Assembly (NCBI RefSeq): GCF_000519305.1
Contig: NZ_JAFG01000014.1
Coordinates: 189-37,807, forward strand
Origin: Mesorhizobium ciceri WSM4083
GTDB taxonomy: Bacteria; Pseudomonadota; Alphaproteobacteria; Rhizobiales; Rhizobiaceae
DNA: 37,619 bases
Direction of reading: 5' to 3'
Part shown: positions 7,706 through 15,497 of the stretch, piece after piece
How positions within the stretch are numbered: position 1 is the first letter of the stretch
How the letters are laid out: each line of letters opens with the position of its first letter
Translations under genes and position numbers: made by a program
Notes under the pieces: model-generated
Database searches by the model: none
What the model saw: the letters and a program-made list of their open reading frames with translations, nothing else
Told to the model about the DNA's origin: nothing

Positions 7706-8914
7706 CTACACCTGTTTGAATGCTAGAACTGCGTTCAGGCCCCCCATGGCAAAGGCGTTGCTCATGGCTACGCGGACCTTGCGCTCGCGCGCAACATTGG
7801 GTGTGACATCGAGATCGCACTGGGGGTCTGGCTCGCGATAGTTGGCGGTCGGCGGCACAACACCCTCGCGGATAGCCATCACACAGGCGATCACTTCAAG
7901 CGCACTCGATCCACCGAGACAATGCCCGTGGGTGGACTTGGTGGAAGAGACGGACAGCGAATTAGCATGGTCACCAAAGGCGCGCCTGATCGCCGCGGTT
8001 TCGATTTCGTCGTTGGCCTTGGTGCCGGTGCCGTGCGCGTTTAGGTAGTCGACATCCTTGGGATTTAGGCCGGCATCGGCAAGGCAGGCGCGCATCGCCG
8101 CCTCCGGCCCGTGGACCGCCGGCGCGGCGATGTGGAAGGCATCGGCGGAAAGGCCGACGCCGGCGATCTCGGCAAGAATCGTTGCACCGCGGGCAGTGGC
8201 ATGCTCATAGCTTTCCAGCACGAACATGGCCGCACCCTCGCCCAGCACCACGCCCCTCCTGTCGGCGGAGAAGGGCCGGCAAGTATCGGGAGCGAGTACG
8301 CGCATCGCTTCCCATGCCTTCACCACAAAAAACACGAATGGTGTGTCGCTGCCACCGGCAAGCATCACGTCGGCCCGCCCGAACCTGATCTGGTCGACGG
8401 CCGAGGCGATCGCATGGTTGGCCGAGGCGCAAGCGGAGGTTGCGGCGAAAACCGGCCCGCGCAGGCCTAGGTTCATGCTGACGTGGCAGGCAGCTGCGCT
8501 CGGCATCAGCTTTACACCAGTCAAGAGATCCATGCGGGTCGCGCCGCCCAAAAGCAGGGAGCGGTAGGCTTTTTCCGTCGCGTCCCAGCCGCCGAAGCCG
8601 ACGCCCACTGTCGCGCCGAAGCGGTGGGCGTTTCTCTCATCGCAGGAAAGTCCCGCCTGTCGCATGGCCTCGCGCGCGGCAAGCACGGCAAGCAGGCTGA
8701 AGCGGGCCATGGAGACGAGCTGCCTGCGGTCGATGTCGTGCTCAGGCAGCGCCTTAATCTCAGCACCGATCGTACCCTTCAGCTCATGAAGCTCTGCGTT
8801 GATTATCGGGCCAATGGCGGAGCGGCCTTCGCGCATCCCCGTCCAGATAGAGGCGGCGTCGGAGCCCAATCCGCAGAGCCCGCCTATTCCGGTGATGACG
8901 ACGCGCCTGTGCAT
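7706..8914 (-). CDS. nodE: Nodulation beta-ketoacyl-ACP synthase NodE
   Basis: Condensing enzyme that, together with NodF, elongates special (often polyunsaturated) acyl chains for the Nod factor and so affects host range. The 402-residue product has the thiolase fold. The nucleophile cysteine is at about 162 (TSACASANHA), and the two histidines are in NAHGTGT (about 295) and STHGHCLGG (about 331). It resembles FabF, but the N-terminus MHRRVVITGIGGLCGLG and the segment ANHAIASAVDQIRFGRADV are NodE-like. It starts one base after the nodF stop, so the two are translationally coupled. It is transcribed with nodF, presumably from the nod box before nodA. Confidence 0.95.
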   Translation of the reverse strand: MHRRVVITGIGGLCGLGSDAASIWTGMREGRSAIGPIINAELHELKGTIGAEIKALPEHDIDRRQLVSMARFSLLAVLAAREAMRQAGLSCDERNAHRFGATVGVGFGGWDATEKAYRSLLLGGATRMDLLTGVKLMPSAAACHVSMNLGLRGPVFAATSACASANHAIASAVDQIRFGRADVMLAGGSDTPFVFFVVKAWEAMRVLAPDTCRPFSADRRGVVLGEGAAMFVLESYEHATARGATILAEIAGVGLSADAFHIAAPAVHGPEAAMRACLADAGLNPKDVDYLNAHGTGTKANDEIETAAIRRAFGDHANSLSVSSTKSTHGHCLGGSSALEVIACVMAIREGVVPPTANYREPDPQCDLDVTPNVARERKVRVAMSNAFAMGGLNAVLAFKQV

Positions 8915-9196
8915 TCAAGCCACCTGAGCAAGCAAGGCACGCATCGCTTTCACCATGTCGCCGACATTCTGAAGATCCGACCACGCCTCGGCCGAGTTCA
9001 TTTCGATCTTGATGCCGTAGGCTTGCTCCAGGTCCCAGAGGACGTCCGCTAATCCCAGGGAATCGATACCGAGCGCGGTCAGTTCGGTGGCAGTCGTTAT
9101 ATCACCTGCGATGGATGGGGTCGTCCCTCCACCGTTCTCCGATTCGACGCGCTTCTTGACTATGGCAATAATTTCCGTCGTGAGTTGGTCAGCCAT
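8915..9196 (-). CDS. nodF: Nodulation acyl carrier protein NodF
   Basis: Acyl carrier that holds the growing chain for NodE. The product has 93 residues. The phosphopantetheine attachment serine is in GIDSLGLAD (Ser46), and the C-terminal half (IKIEMNSAEAWSDLQNVGDM) is typical of NodF. I place the start at ATG 9196 (MADQLTTEI), which has a good GGAAAGG site six bases upstream; the frame stays open upstream to 9394, but that part has no ACP character. It abuts nodE directly. No nod box lies in the 288 bases between nodF and nodA, so read-through from nodA is likely. Confidence 0.94.
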   Translation of the reverse strand: MADQLTTEIIAIVKKRVESENGGGTTPSIAGDITTATELTALGIDSLGLADVLWDLEQAYGIKIEMNSAEAWSDLQNVGDMVKAMRALLAQVA

Positions 9197-9484
9197 TTTG
9201 TACCTTTCCATTTCAGCTTGTTTTGAGCGTGGATGCGGCTCAACTCCTGAGCGGGCAGAGTCGCGGAAGTAGCCATTCAGCTTGTGCAACCGACAAAGCC
9301 CAATGGTCATAAGAGCCGAATGAATTTCGGCCGGTCTGCGGGGTAGGAGCCGATGACGAGTAATCTCGCCAGCACCCCGATGTTGCGCCAGCATATCGAG
9401 GATCTGCGGTGTCCAAAAATGGATTGGCCTGTCGTCAAAGGTCGCGCCAGTGCACCATTTGGAACTTCACAAATACTTCCCTCT
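9197..9484. other. Spacer between nodA and nodF
   Basis: 288 bases holding the nodF ribosome site and no recognisable gene or nod box. No part of nodB or nodC was seen. Confidence 0.4.
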
Positions 9485-10075
9485 TCATAGTTCCGGGCCG
9501 TTTCGGTCGATCAGGGTGCCGGACGGCCACTCGTCCATCGAGCTTCCAATGGGCACAACGAAGAGGAGTACGTCCTCGACGCGGGTGGGGGGCAGGTCGA
9601 GATAGATATCTGCGAGGGTCGACCGTATGCGAACGCCTGACACAATCGTCGCCACACCGCCTCGGCAGAACCTCTCCATATGGTTGCGCATCGCGTGCCG
9701 AACCGTGCCGAAAGCGAATGGAACCCGAAGCTGCTGCAGCACTGGAAACACACCGCTCAGTGAAAAGCCGATTCCGTGTCGCTCAAGATCCGGACGGACC
9801 CCATACAACCCCAATTCGGCCACTAATAGATCGGCCTCGCCAACTTTAATGAACCGGCGCAGTATGCCGACATGAGCCGCTACGCCTTGCGCGTCGTAGC
9901 CGATTGCTCGGAATTCCGGCCTCGCACCGGCCCAGCTGCGGCCGCCTTCGAATGGCTTTGCATTGAAGGCCCCAGTCCGCCCATAGCTCTCTCGGAAGAA
10001 GTCGGAGAGTTCGGCATGGTCGGTGAGTTGCAAATCATTTTCCCAGCACAACCGCCACCTTACTTCAGAGCGCAT
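9485..10075 (-). CDS. nodA: Nod-factor N-acyltransferase NodA
   Basis: Transfers the fatty acyl chain to the free amino group of the chitin oligomer backbone. The 196-residue length and the start MRSEVRWRLCWENDLQL are those of NodA. Conserved blocks are GAFNAKPFEGGRSWAGARPE (about 36-55), LLVAELGLYGVRPDLERHGI (about 82-101), RSTLADIYLDLPPTRVEDVL and the C-terminal WPSGTLIDRNGPEL. The gene is intact and follows its own nod box. In most rhizobia nodA is followed by nodBC or nodC; here nodF and nodE follow instead. Confidence 0.97.
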   Translation of the reverse strand: MRSEVRWRLCWENDLQLTDHAELSDFFRESYGRTGAFNAKPFEGGRSWAGARPEFRAIGYDAQGVAAHVGILRRFIKVGEADLLVAELGLYGVRPDLERHGIGFSLSGVFPVLQQLRVPFAFGTVRHAMRNHMERFCRGGVATIVSGVRIRSTLADIYLDLPPTRVEDVLLFVVPIGSSMDEWPSGTLIDRNGPEL

Positions 10076-10222
10076 GGAACGACCTCGTCTTTATTGCTGT
10101 TTTTGAGGTAAGCGCCTTTGCATGAAGAGCTTGTCGCATCAAAATGCTCCTCGGAACTGATGCAGACGTCGACAACTTCCTTCAAGGGCTTCCTTGAATT
10201 GCCCCTATGCGACGTTCTGCAA

Positions 10223-10269
10223 GCCCGGTAAAATCGTTTGTTTCGATTTGACGCATCCACATTATGGAT
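10223..10269 (-). promoter_or_regulatory. nod box upstream of nodA
   Basis: On the minus strand: ATCCATAATGTGGATGCGTC, then AAATCGAAACAAACGATTTT and ACC. This is close to consensus. It points toward nodA, whose start is about 147 bases away, and probably drives nodA, nodF and nodE. Confidence 0.94.
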
Positions 10270-11076
10270 AGCTAAAGGATCGGAATGGACATCAACGAAG
10301 CCGCGCGCGCTGGGTCAGCTTCATCCTCCCCGCACCAACGTATCGTCATTGCCAAGCCGTTCTCGCCAAAACGGGCCATCCATACTCGTCCTGCTAGGGG
10401 CACATCAGGCGAAGGTCATGTCAGCATTCTGCCGGTCCTTCCTCGAATTGACGCTCTTGTTGTCGGCGAGGCGGAGGCACGCGTTCCGCTGTTGCTTGGT
10501 GATATCCGCGCTCGCGAACCAGCGCCAATGGTGGGTGGCCACAGCGCGGTGCCCGCCAGCACGGGAAAATCTGCCTACTGTGCGCGTAATTTGCTCAGGG
10601 TCGATTCTAGATTATTTAGATGTGCTCCATCGTCCCTGCGCCTGTTTCTTCGTCACAGCGACGCTTAAACAAGGCCGATCCGGCAAGGTCAAAAAACTAT
10701 GCCGAGTTTATAGCCCGGTGACCGCTATAGGGACCTACATCGGGGCCACAACTCGCCAGCAAGCAGGGTGAAGCGTCAACGCCATGCTGCCACGCTGCCG
10801 GCTCGCCCCCTGCTCAACTGCTGCAGGCAGCTTTTGTGGCCTCTCGTCGCGGCGTTCAAAACCCAACCGAAACCGCTCGCAGCCTGACAAGCTTCATTGT
10901 CACGACCGACTATGGACAAATGCCGCGCAACGGTCGGGCGACCTCAATACTGAGCCTGCTGACCGCAGTATTGATCAAGATGATATTGAGCGACACAGCC
11001 GCATCTGGCCAAGTGGACGGCGGACATCGTTTCTGGAGTAAGTTCTCCTGCTCCTATTCAGCTGTCTCGCTTAGGT
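10270..11076. other. Intergenic region between the nodA nod box and nodG
   Basis: About 800 bases with no supported gene. Plus-strand frames at 10238-10771 and 10836-11102 are open but have no family I recognise, weak starts and no conserved motif. Probably eroded DNA. Confidence 0.4.
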
Positions 11077-11814
11077 TCAAATCATCGCTATGCCGCCATT
11101 GACGTGAATGGTCTGGCCGGTGACGTAAGCCGCCTCGTTGGAGGCGAGGTAGGCGACCGCGGACGCGACCTCGGCGCTGGTGCCCATGCGCCGGGTCGGG
11201 ATCGCGGCCATGATCGCTTCTTTCTGCTTGTCGTTGAGCTTGTCGGTCATGGCGGATTCGATGAAGCCCGGGGCGACGCAGTTGACGGTGATGTTGCGAG
11301 TGGCAATCTCCTGCGCCAACGACTTGGAAAAGCCGATCATGCCGGCCTTGGAGGCACCGTAATTGGCCTGGCCGGGATTGCCGGTGACTCCGGTCACCGA
11401 GGTGATGTTGATGATGCGGCCATGGTGGCGGCGCATCATCGGATGGGTCAGTTCGCGGGTCAGCCGGAACACGGCGGTGAGGTTGACCTCGATCACGGAA
11501 TCCCAGTCGGCATCCGACATGCGCACGAACAGGCCGTCCTTGGTGATGCCGGCATTGTTGACCAGGATATCGACGCCTTCTAGGTCGGCCTCCGCCTTCT
11601 GGCCGAGCGCCTTGACTGCATCGCGGTTGGTCAGGTCCGCGGGAAACAGTTTTACCCGATCGCCGAGTTCACTGGCCAGCGTCTCGAGCTTTTCGACGCG
11701 GGTGCCGTGCAGGCCAACGATCGCGCCCTGGCTGTGCAGCAACCTGGCGATCGCCTCGCCGATGCCTCCCGATGCGCCGGTGACGAGCGCCTTGCGGCCG
11801 GTCAGTTCGAACAT
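11077..11814 (-). CDS. nodG: 3-oxoacyl-ACP reductase, NodG/FabG
   Basis: NADPH-dependent reductase of 3-oxoacyl-ACP; NodG of Sinorhizobium is known to have FabG activity. The 245-residue short-chain dehydrogenase has the cofactor motif TGASGGIGEA (12-21), NNAG near 86-89, and the catalytic triad Ser139, Tyr152, Lys156 (NYGASK). I place the start at ATG 11814, seven bases after a clear AGGAGA site; the frame runs further up but that part is the tail of a fabD relic. The sequence is so close to ordinary Mesorhizobium-type FabG that I infer a fairly recent copy of the core gene. Whether it serves nodulation or is a spare fabG cannot be told from sequence; its place next to nodFE favours nodulation. 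Confidence 0.88.
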   Translation of the reverse strand: MFELTGRKALVTGASGGIGEAIARLLHSQGAIVGLHGTRVEKLETLASELGDRVKLFPADLTNRDAVKALGQKAEADLEGVDILVNNAGITKDGLFVRMSDADWDSVIEVNLTAVFRLTRELTHPMMRRHHGRIINITSVTGVTGNPGQANYGASKAGMIGFSKSLAQEIATRNITVNCVAPGFIESAMTDKLNDKQKEAIMAAIPTRRMGTSAEVASAVAYLASNEAAYVTGQTIHVNGGIAMI

Positions 11815-11849
11815 TTTTTTGTCTCCTGATTTCAAAGAACACGCTTCAC

Positions 11850-12174
11850 TCGGTGAGGTCAAATTGCCAGCTGGCTGTCCAAGCGCCGCCAGCGCACGCG
11901 AGCTAACTACCTGCGCCCGCTTGGCGCCCTTTTCCGTGCACAATCTCGAAGCCAGCCCCAGCGTCGGTTTAGCTTCGGAGATCACCAACTGGCCGCAGAC
12001 ATTGTCGTTAGCGATCTGGCATGAACGATTGCCAGCTGCTTGGCCGGTTTCAGCGCAAGCGATTTCGGCATCGCCCTGCTGCAGTTCGATGAGAGTTGTG
12101 GCGCGGCTTTGCCGGCGCGTTTCGTAATCCTTGTTCGCTCGGCCTGCAAGGCACGCGCTACGCGAATGTATTTA
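11850..12174 (-). pseudogene. Remnant of fabD (malonyl-CoA:ACP transacylase)
   Basis: Minus-strand frames upstream of nodG read CQIANDNVCGQLVISEAKP and, further on, TEKGAKRAQVV. These match the FabD segment usually seen as E-V-C-x-x-ANDNGGGQVVISG followed by A-x-x-x-GAKRA. Before that, TLIELQQGDAEIACAE matches the preceding helix after one frame change. The catalytic serine region, the start and the C-terminus are absent. In alphaproteobacteria fabD stands directly before fabG, so this supports duplication of a fabD-fabG segment. The IS21 element abuts its upstream edge. Confidence 0.65.
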
Positions 12175-12283
12175 TGTGAATCGGCGTGCAAAATTGACCC
12201 CATAAGCCGGGGAATCGGCGTCCAATTTGACCCCCCTGATGCTTTGATTTGCGACCATCAGCTCGTCGTGGCGAGCGGATGGT

Positions 12284-13789
12284 GTGGGGATGAAGTCAGT
12301 GGATACGATTGCCCGAGTTCGGCGCGCATTCCATGTGCAAGGATGGTCGCTCAAGCGGATTTGCCGCGAACTGCATGTGTCGCGGAACACCGTCCGCAAG
12401 ATTCTCAGATCCAATGAGACATCGTTCTCCTACGAACGCGAGCGGCAGCCCAAGCCGAAGATCGGTCCGTGGCAGGATCAGCTTGACGGGTTTTTGAATG
12501 GCAACCGTGGCAAGGCGGCGCGCGAGCAACTGACACTGATCCGGATTTACGAAGAGCTTTGCAGTCTCGGCTACGAGGGTGGCTATGACGCCGTCCGCCG
12601 CTACGCGAAGAGCTGGGCGAAGGCGCAGGGGTCGGCGACGGCGGACGCCTATGTGCCGCTGTTCTTCGCGCCGGGCGAGGCCTACCAGTTCGACTGGAGC
12701 CACGAGATCGTCCTGATCAACGGCGTGACGGTGACCGTGAAGGTCGCCCATGTCCGGCTCTGCCACAGCCGCATGATGTTCGTCAGGGCCTATCCGCGCG
12801 AGACGCAGGAGATGGTGTTCGACGCCCATGACAGGGCCTTTGCCTTCTTCGGCGGCGCCTGCACGCGCGGCATCTACGACAACATGAAGACGGCGGTGGA
12901 AACGATCTTTGTTGGCAAGGACCGCCAATACAATCGCCGCCTCCTGCAGATGTGTAGCCATTATCTGGTGCAGCCGGTCGCCTGCACGCCAGCGTCGGGC
13001 TGGGAGAAGGGTCAGGTCGAGAACCAGGTCGGGCTGGTGCGTGAGCGCTTCTTCACGCCCAGGCTGCGCTTCAAGACCTATGAGGAGCTGAACGCCTGGC
13101 TGCAGGACAAGTGCGTCGCCTACGCCAAGGCGCACCGTCACGTCGAGCAACCGGAACGAACGATCTGGAACGTGTTCGAGGAAGAGCGCGGCAAACTGGT
13201 CGAGTATCGCGGCCCCTTCGACGGATTCCACACGGTGCCGGCTTCGGTGTCGAAGACCTGCACGGTTCGCTTCGACACCAACAAATACTCGGTCCTGTCG
13301 ACGGCCGTCGGCCGCCCGGTCGAGATCCATGCCTATGCCGACAGGATCGTCATCCGCCAGGATGGCGTGGTCGTCGCCGAACATGCCCGCTCCTTCGGGC
13401 GGAACGAGACGGTCTACGATCCCTGGCATTACGTCCCTGTACTTGCCCGCAAGCCCGGTGCGCTGCGCAATGGCGCGCCATTCCGGGACTGGGCTCTGCC
13501 ACCAGCGATGGAGCGTATCCGACGCAAATTGAAGGCGGCGCATGACGGCGATCGGCAGATGGTGTCAATCCTGGCCACGGTGTTGACCGACGGCATCGAT
13601 GCCGTGGAGGCTGCCTGCCAGGACGCGCTCGATCAGAATGTCTGCTCATCCGCCGTCATCATCAACATCCTGGCGCGGCAGCGCGATCCGGCGCCGGCAG
13701 TCACCATTCTCACCCCGGACGCTCTTCGCCTGCAGCACGAACCGCAAGCCGACTGCGCCCGCTACGACAGCCTCAGGAGGGCAAGCTGA
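12284..13789 (+). CDS. istA: IS21-family transposase IstA
   Basis: Catalyses DNA strand transfer of the element. The 501-residue product has an N-terminal helix-turn-helix (about 8-45, GWSLKRICRELHVSRNTVRK) and an integrase-type catalytic core with the acidic triad in YQFDWSHE (near 137), GIYDNMK (near 202) and VENQVGLVRE (near 246). A C-terminal beta domain follows (YSVLSTAVGRPVEIHAYADR, about 345). No stop or frameshift is seen, so it is probably active. Its stop overlaps the istB start as TGATG at 13787-13791. The long opposite-strand frame over this gene is a shadow. Confidence 0.96.
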   Translation: MGMKSVDTIARVRRAFHVQGWSLKRICRELHVSRNTVRKILRSNETSFSYERERQPKPKIGPWQDQLDGFLNGNRGKAAREQLTLIRIYEELCSLGYEGGYDAVRRYAKSWAKAQGSATADAYVPLFFAPGEAYQFDWSHEIVLINGVTVTVKVAHVRLCHSRMMFVRAYPRETQEMVFDAHDRAFAFFGGACTRGIYDNMKTAVETIFVGKDRQYNRRLLQMCSHYLVQPVACTPASGWEKGQVENQVGLVRERFFTPRLRFKTYEELNAWLQDKCVAYAKAHRHVEQPERTIWNVFEEERGKLVEYRGPFDGFHTVPASVSKTCTVRFDTNKYSVLSTAVGRPVEIHAYADRIVIRQDGVVVAEHARSFGRNETVYDPWHYVPVLARKPGALRNGAPFRDWALPPAMERIRRKLKAAHDGDRQMVSILATVLTDGIDAVEAACQDALDQNVCSSAVIINILARQRDPAPAVTILTPDALRLQHEPQADCARYDSLRRAS

Positions 13790-14517
13790 TGGAACGCACG
13801 CAGGTTCTGGAACTAATGGGCACGCTGAAGCTCTACGGGATGCGGGGCGCCTATGACGAGGTCATGGCGACAGGCATCAAGCGCCAGCACGAGCCGCCGA
13901 GGATCGTCGGCGATCTGCTATCGGCCGAGATCGCCGAGAAGCAGGCCCGCTCCATCAAATACCAGCTCACCGTCGCCAAGCTGCCGATCGCCAAGGACAT
14001 CGATGAGTTCGACTTCGACGGCACGCCAGTCAATGAGGTGCTGGTCCGGGACCTTGCCAACGGCACCTTCGTCGCCGACCAGCGCAACGCCGTGCTCATC
14101 GGCGGTACCGGAACCGGCAAGTCGCATCTGGCAATCGCCATTGCCCGCGCCCTGATCCGCAACGGCTCACGTGGCCGCTTCTTCAACGTCGTCGATCTCG
14201 TCAACCGGCTCGAGACAGAGCACCGCGGCGGCAAGCAGGGCCGTATCGCCGACTACCTCACCCGGCTCGACTTCGTCGTGCTCGATGAACTCGGCTATCT
14301 GCCCTTTGCCCAGGCCGGCGGTCAATTGCTCTTCCACCTGATCAGCAGGCTCTATGAACGGACCTCGATCATCGTCACCACCAACCTGGCGTTCGGAGAA
14401 TGGCCCGCCGTCTTCGGCGACGCCAAGATGACGACAGCGCTGCTCGACCGTCTCACCCATCATTGCGAGATCATCGAGACCGGAAACGAATCCTGGCGCT
14501 TCAAAAACCGCGCCTGA
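13789..14517 (+). CDS. istB: IS21-family ATPase helper protein IstB
   Basis: AAA+ ATPase related to DnaC that selects target DNA and stimulates IstA. The 242-residue product has Walker A GGTGTGKSHLA (about 105-115), Walker B VVLDELGYLPF (about 163-173), sensor 1 IIVTTNLAF (about 193) and a C-terminal arginine-rich part (LTHHCEIIETGNESWRFK). It starts at ATG 13789, overlapping the istA stop, with AGGAGG nine bases upstream inside istA. Intact. Confidence 0.96.
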   Translation: MERTQVLELMGTLKLYGMRGAYDEVMATGIKRQHEPPRIVGDLLSAEIAEKQARSIKYQLTVAKLPIAKDIDEFDFDGTPVNEVLVRDLANGTFVADQRNAVLIGGTGTGKSHLAIAIARALIRNGSRGRFFNVVDLVNRLETEHRGGKQGRIADYLTRLDFVVLDELGYLPFAQAGGQLLFHLISRLYERTSIIVTTNLAFGEWPAVFGDAKMTTALLDRLTHHCEIIETGNESWRFKNRA

Positions 14518-14615
14518 TCACCCCATCAAGCTGCCGAGCGCCATCCGCCGCGCATTACATAAAGGGGGTCAAATTTGGACGCCGATCGAGGGTCAGTTTT
14601 GGAAGCCGTTTGACA

Positions 14616-14900
14616 GCTAATGCAGGCGAAGATGGCAAAACAGCGCCTGCCGGCTCGGCGCCGCAGCCGGCGCAGTCAACTGGGCTTCGTGGGAAGCGGC
14701 AGCCTCTCGATTCCGATGATGTTGCCCTTATTTCGGGGCTTGAGAAGGCCCTCGAGGGCGGCGGGACCGCCGCGGGCACCGCAAGGAAGCATGCAGGTGT
14801 CCTTCGCAACTTTGCCAGCTGGCTCATCGTAAATAAAAAAGATCCCATTCACGGTCGACTCGCTCACGAGTCGACCACCTCGGAGCCGATCGGCAAAGGC
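14616..14900 (+). pseudogene. Fragment of a core-binding-like repeat protein
   Basis: One plus-strand frame reads DDVALISGLEKALEGGG, then TARKHAGVLRNFASWLI and NKKDPIHGRL. This helical pattern resembles the SAM-like core-binding domain of tyrosine recombinases. It is closer, from memory, to repeats in large rhizobial Ulp1-type (NopD-like) secreted proteins. Only one repeat is present, and the IS21 right end cuts its upstream side; the downstream part decays. Function lost. Confidence 0.4.
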
Positions 14901-15327
14901 TGCGAGAACGGCTGTGGGAGGAGCGCTTGCCGCACGAGCGGTAGGAACGGGAAGCTCGGCGGTAGCGAAGCCGTTCGCGAGCGCGCCCTCAACAGCGCCG
15001 TAGCGAGCGATCGGCTTTGCGGTGGTCATCGACAGTTCGCCGGTAGGTTGTTAATCACGCCAACCTGTTTCGAAGGAGGTGACCGACGAGATGATGAGTC
15101 TGCGCGCGCTCCCGGGAAGGCTCCAGCTTCCGATCTCCAGGTGCGAGCTCGCAGCTGATCCAATTGATCGACTTGCCCGCACTTGGCGTGCTCCCGGTGC
15201 TCCTTTCCCGGATGGTCGCATACGCCGAACATCATCTCCAGCGGGTGAACCGGACGGCACCGTCAGTGATCATACCGGTACGAATCCGTCGAGCCCCTCA
15301 CCGGCGATAGGAAGCGGCGCGCCTAGG
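14901..15327. other. Eroded DNA between transposon relics
   Basis: No supported gene. A plus-strand frame near 15170-15280 (LPALGVLPVLLSRMVAYAEH) is protein-like and unrecognised. The stretch lies between an IS21 element and an IS256 relic and is probably a patchwork of fragments. Confidence 0.35.
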
Positions 15328-15493
15328 TCGTCGGAATATTCACCAACGACGACACTGTCGTCCGCCTCGCGGGCGCGATCCTGCTCGAACGTAGCGATGA
15401 ATTGGCCGTGCAGCGCGCCAGATAGATGACGCTGAAACCATCAGCCAAATGAGCGATGATCCTCTCATCAGCCTGCTGGGAGTGGCGCGCTGA
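15328..15493 (+). pseudogene. Decayed 3' end of an IS256-family transposase
   Basis: The frame reads VVGIFTNDDTVVRLAGAILL and ERSDELAVQRAR, then TAG where the family has tyrosine. After a one-base shift it continues ETISQMSDDPLISLLGVAR to the normal terminal stop. This is the conserved end of IS256-type transposases. It is inactive because of the stop, the frameshift and the missing N-terminal catalytic part. It lies four bases before the end of the helicase-nuclease gene. Confidence 0.85.
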
Positions 15494-15497
15494 TGTC

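Larger units (their letters stand above)
12175..14615 (+). mobile_element. IS21-family insertion sequence, complete
   Basis: Spans 2441 bases. The left end is TGTGAATCGGCGTGCAAAA followed by TTGACCCC. The right end, read inward, is TGTCAAACGGCTTCCAAAA followed by CTGACCC, an imperfect inverted repeat. Each end has a second inner copy of the TTGACCCCC-type motif, as is usual for IS21. It contains istA and istB, both open. The bases outside (TGTATTTA on the left, GCTAATGC on the right) show no target duplication, so either the ends are off by some bases or a deletion followed insertion. Confidence 0.88.

Noticed and set aside
12296..13543. 415-codon minus-strand frame across istA
   Set aside because: It is the shadow of istA in high-GC DNA. 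The plus-strand frame has all transposase motifs; this one has none.
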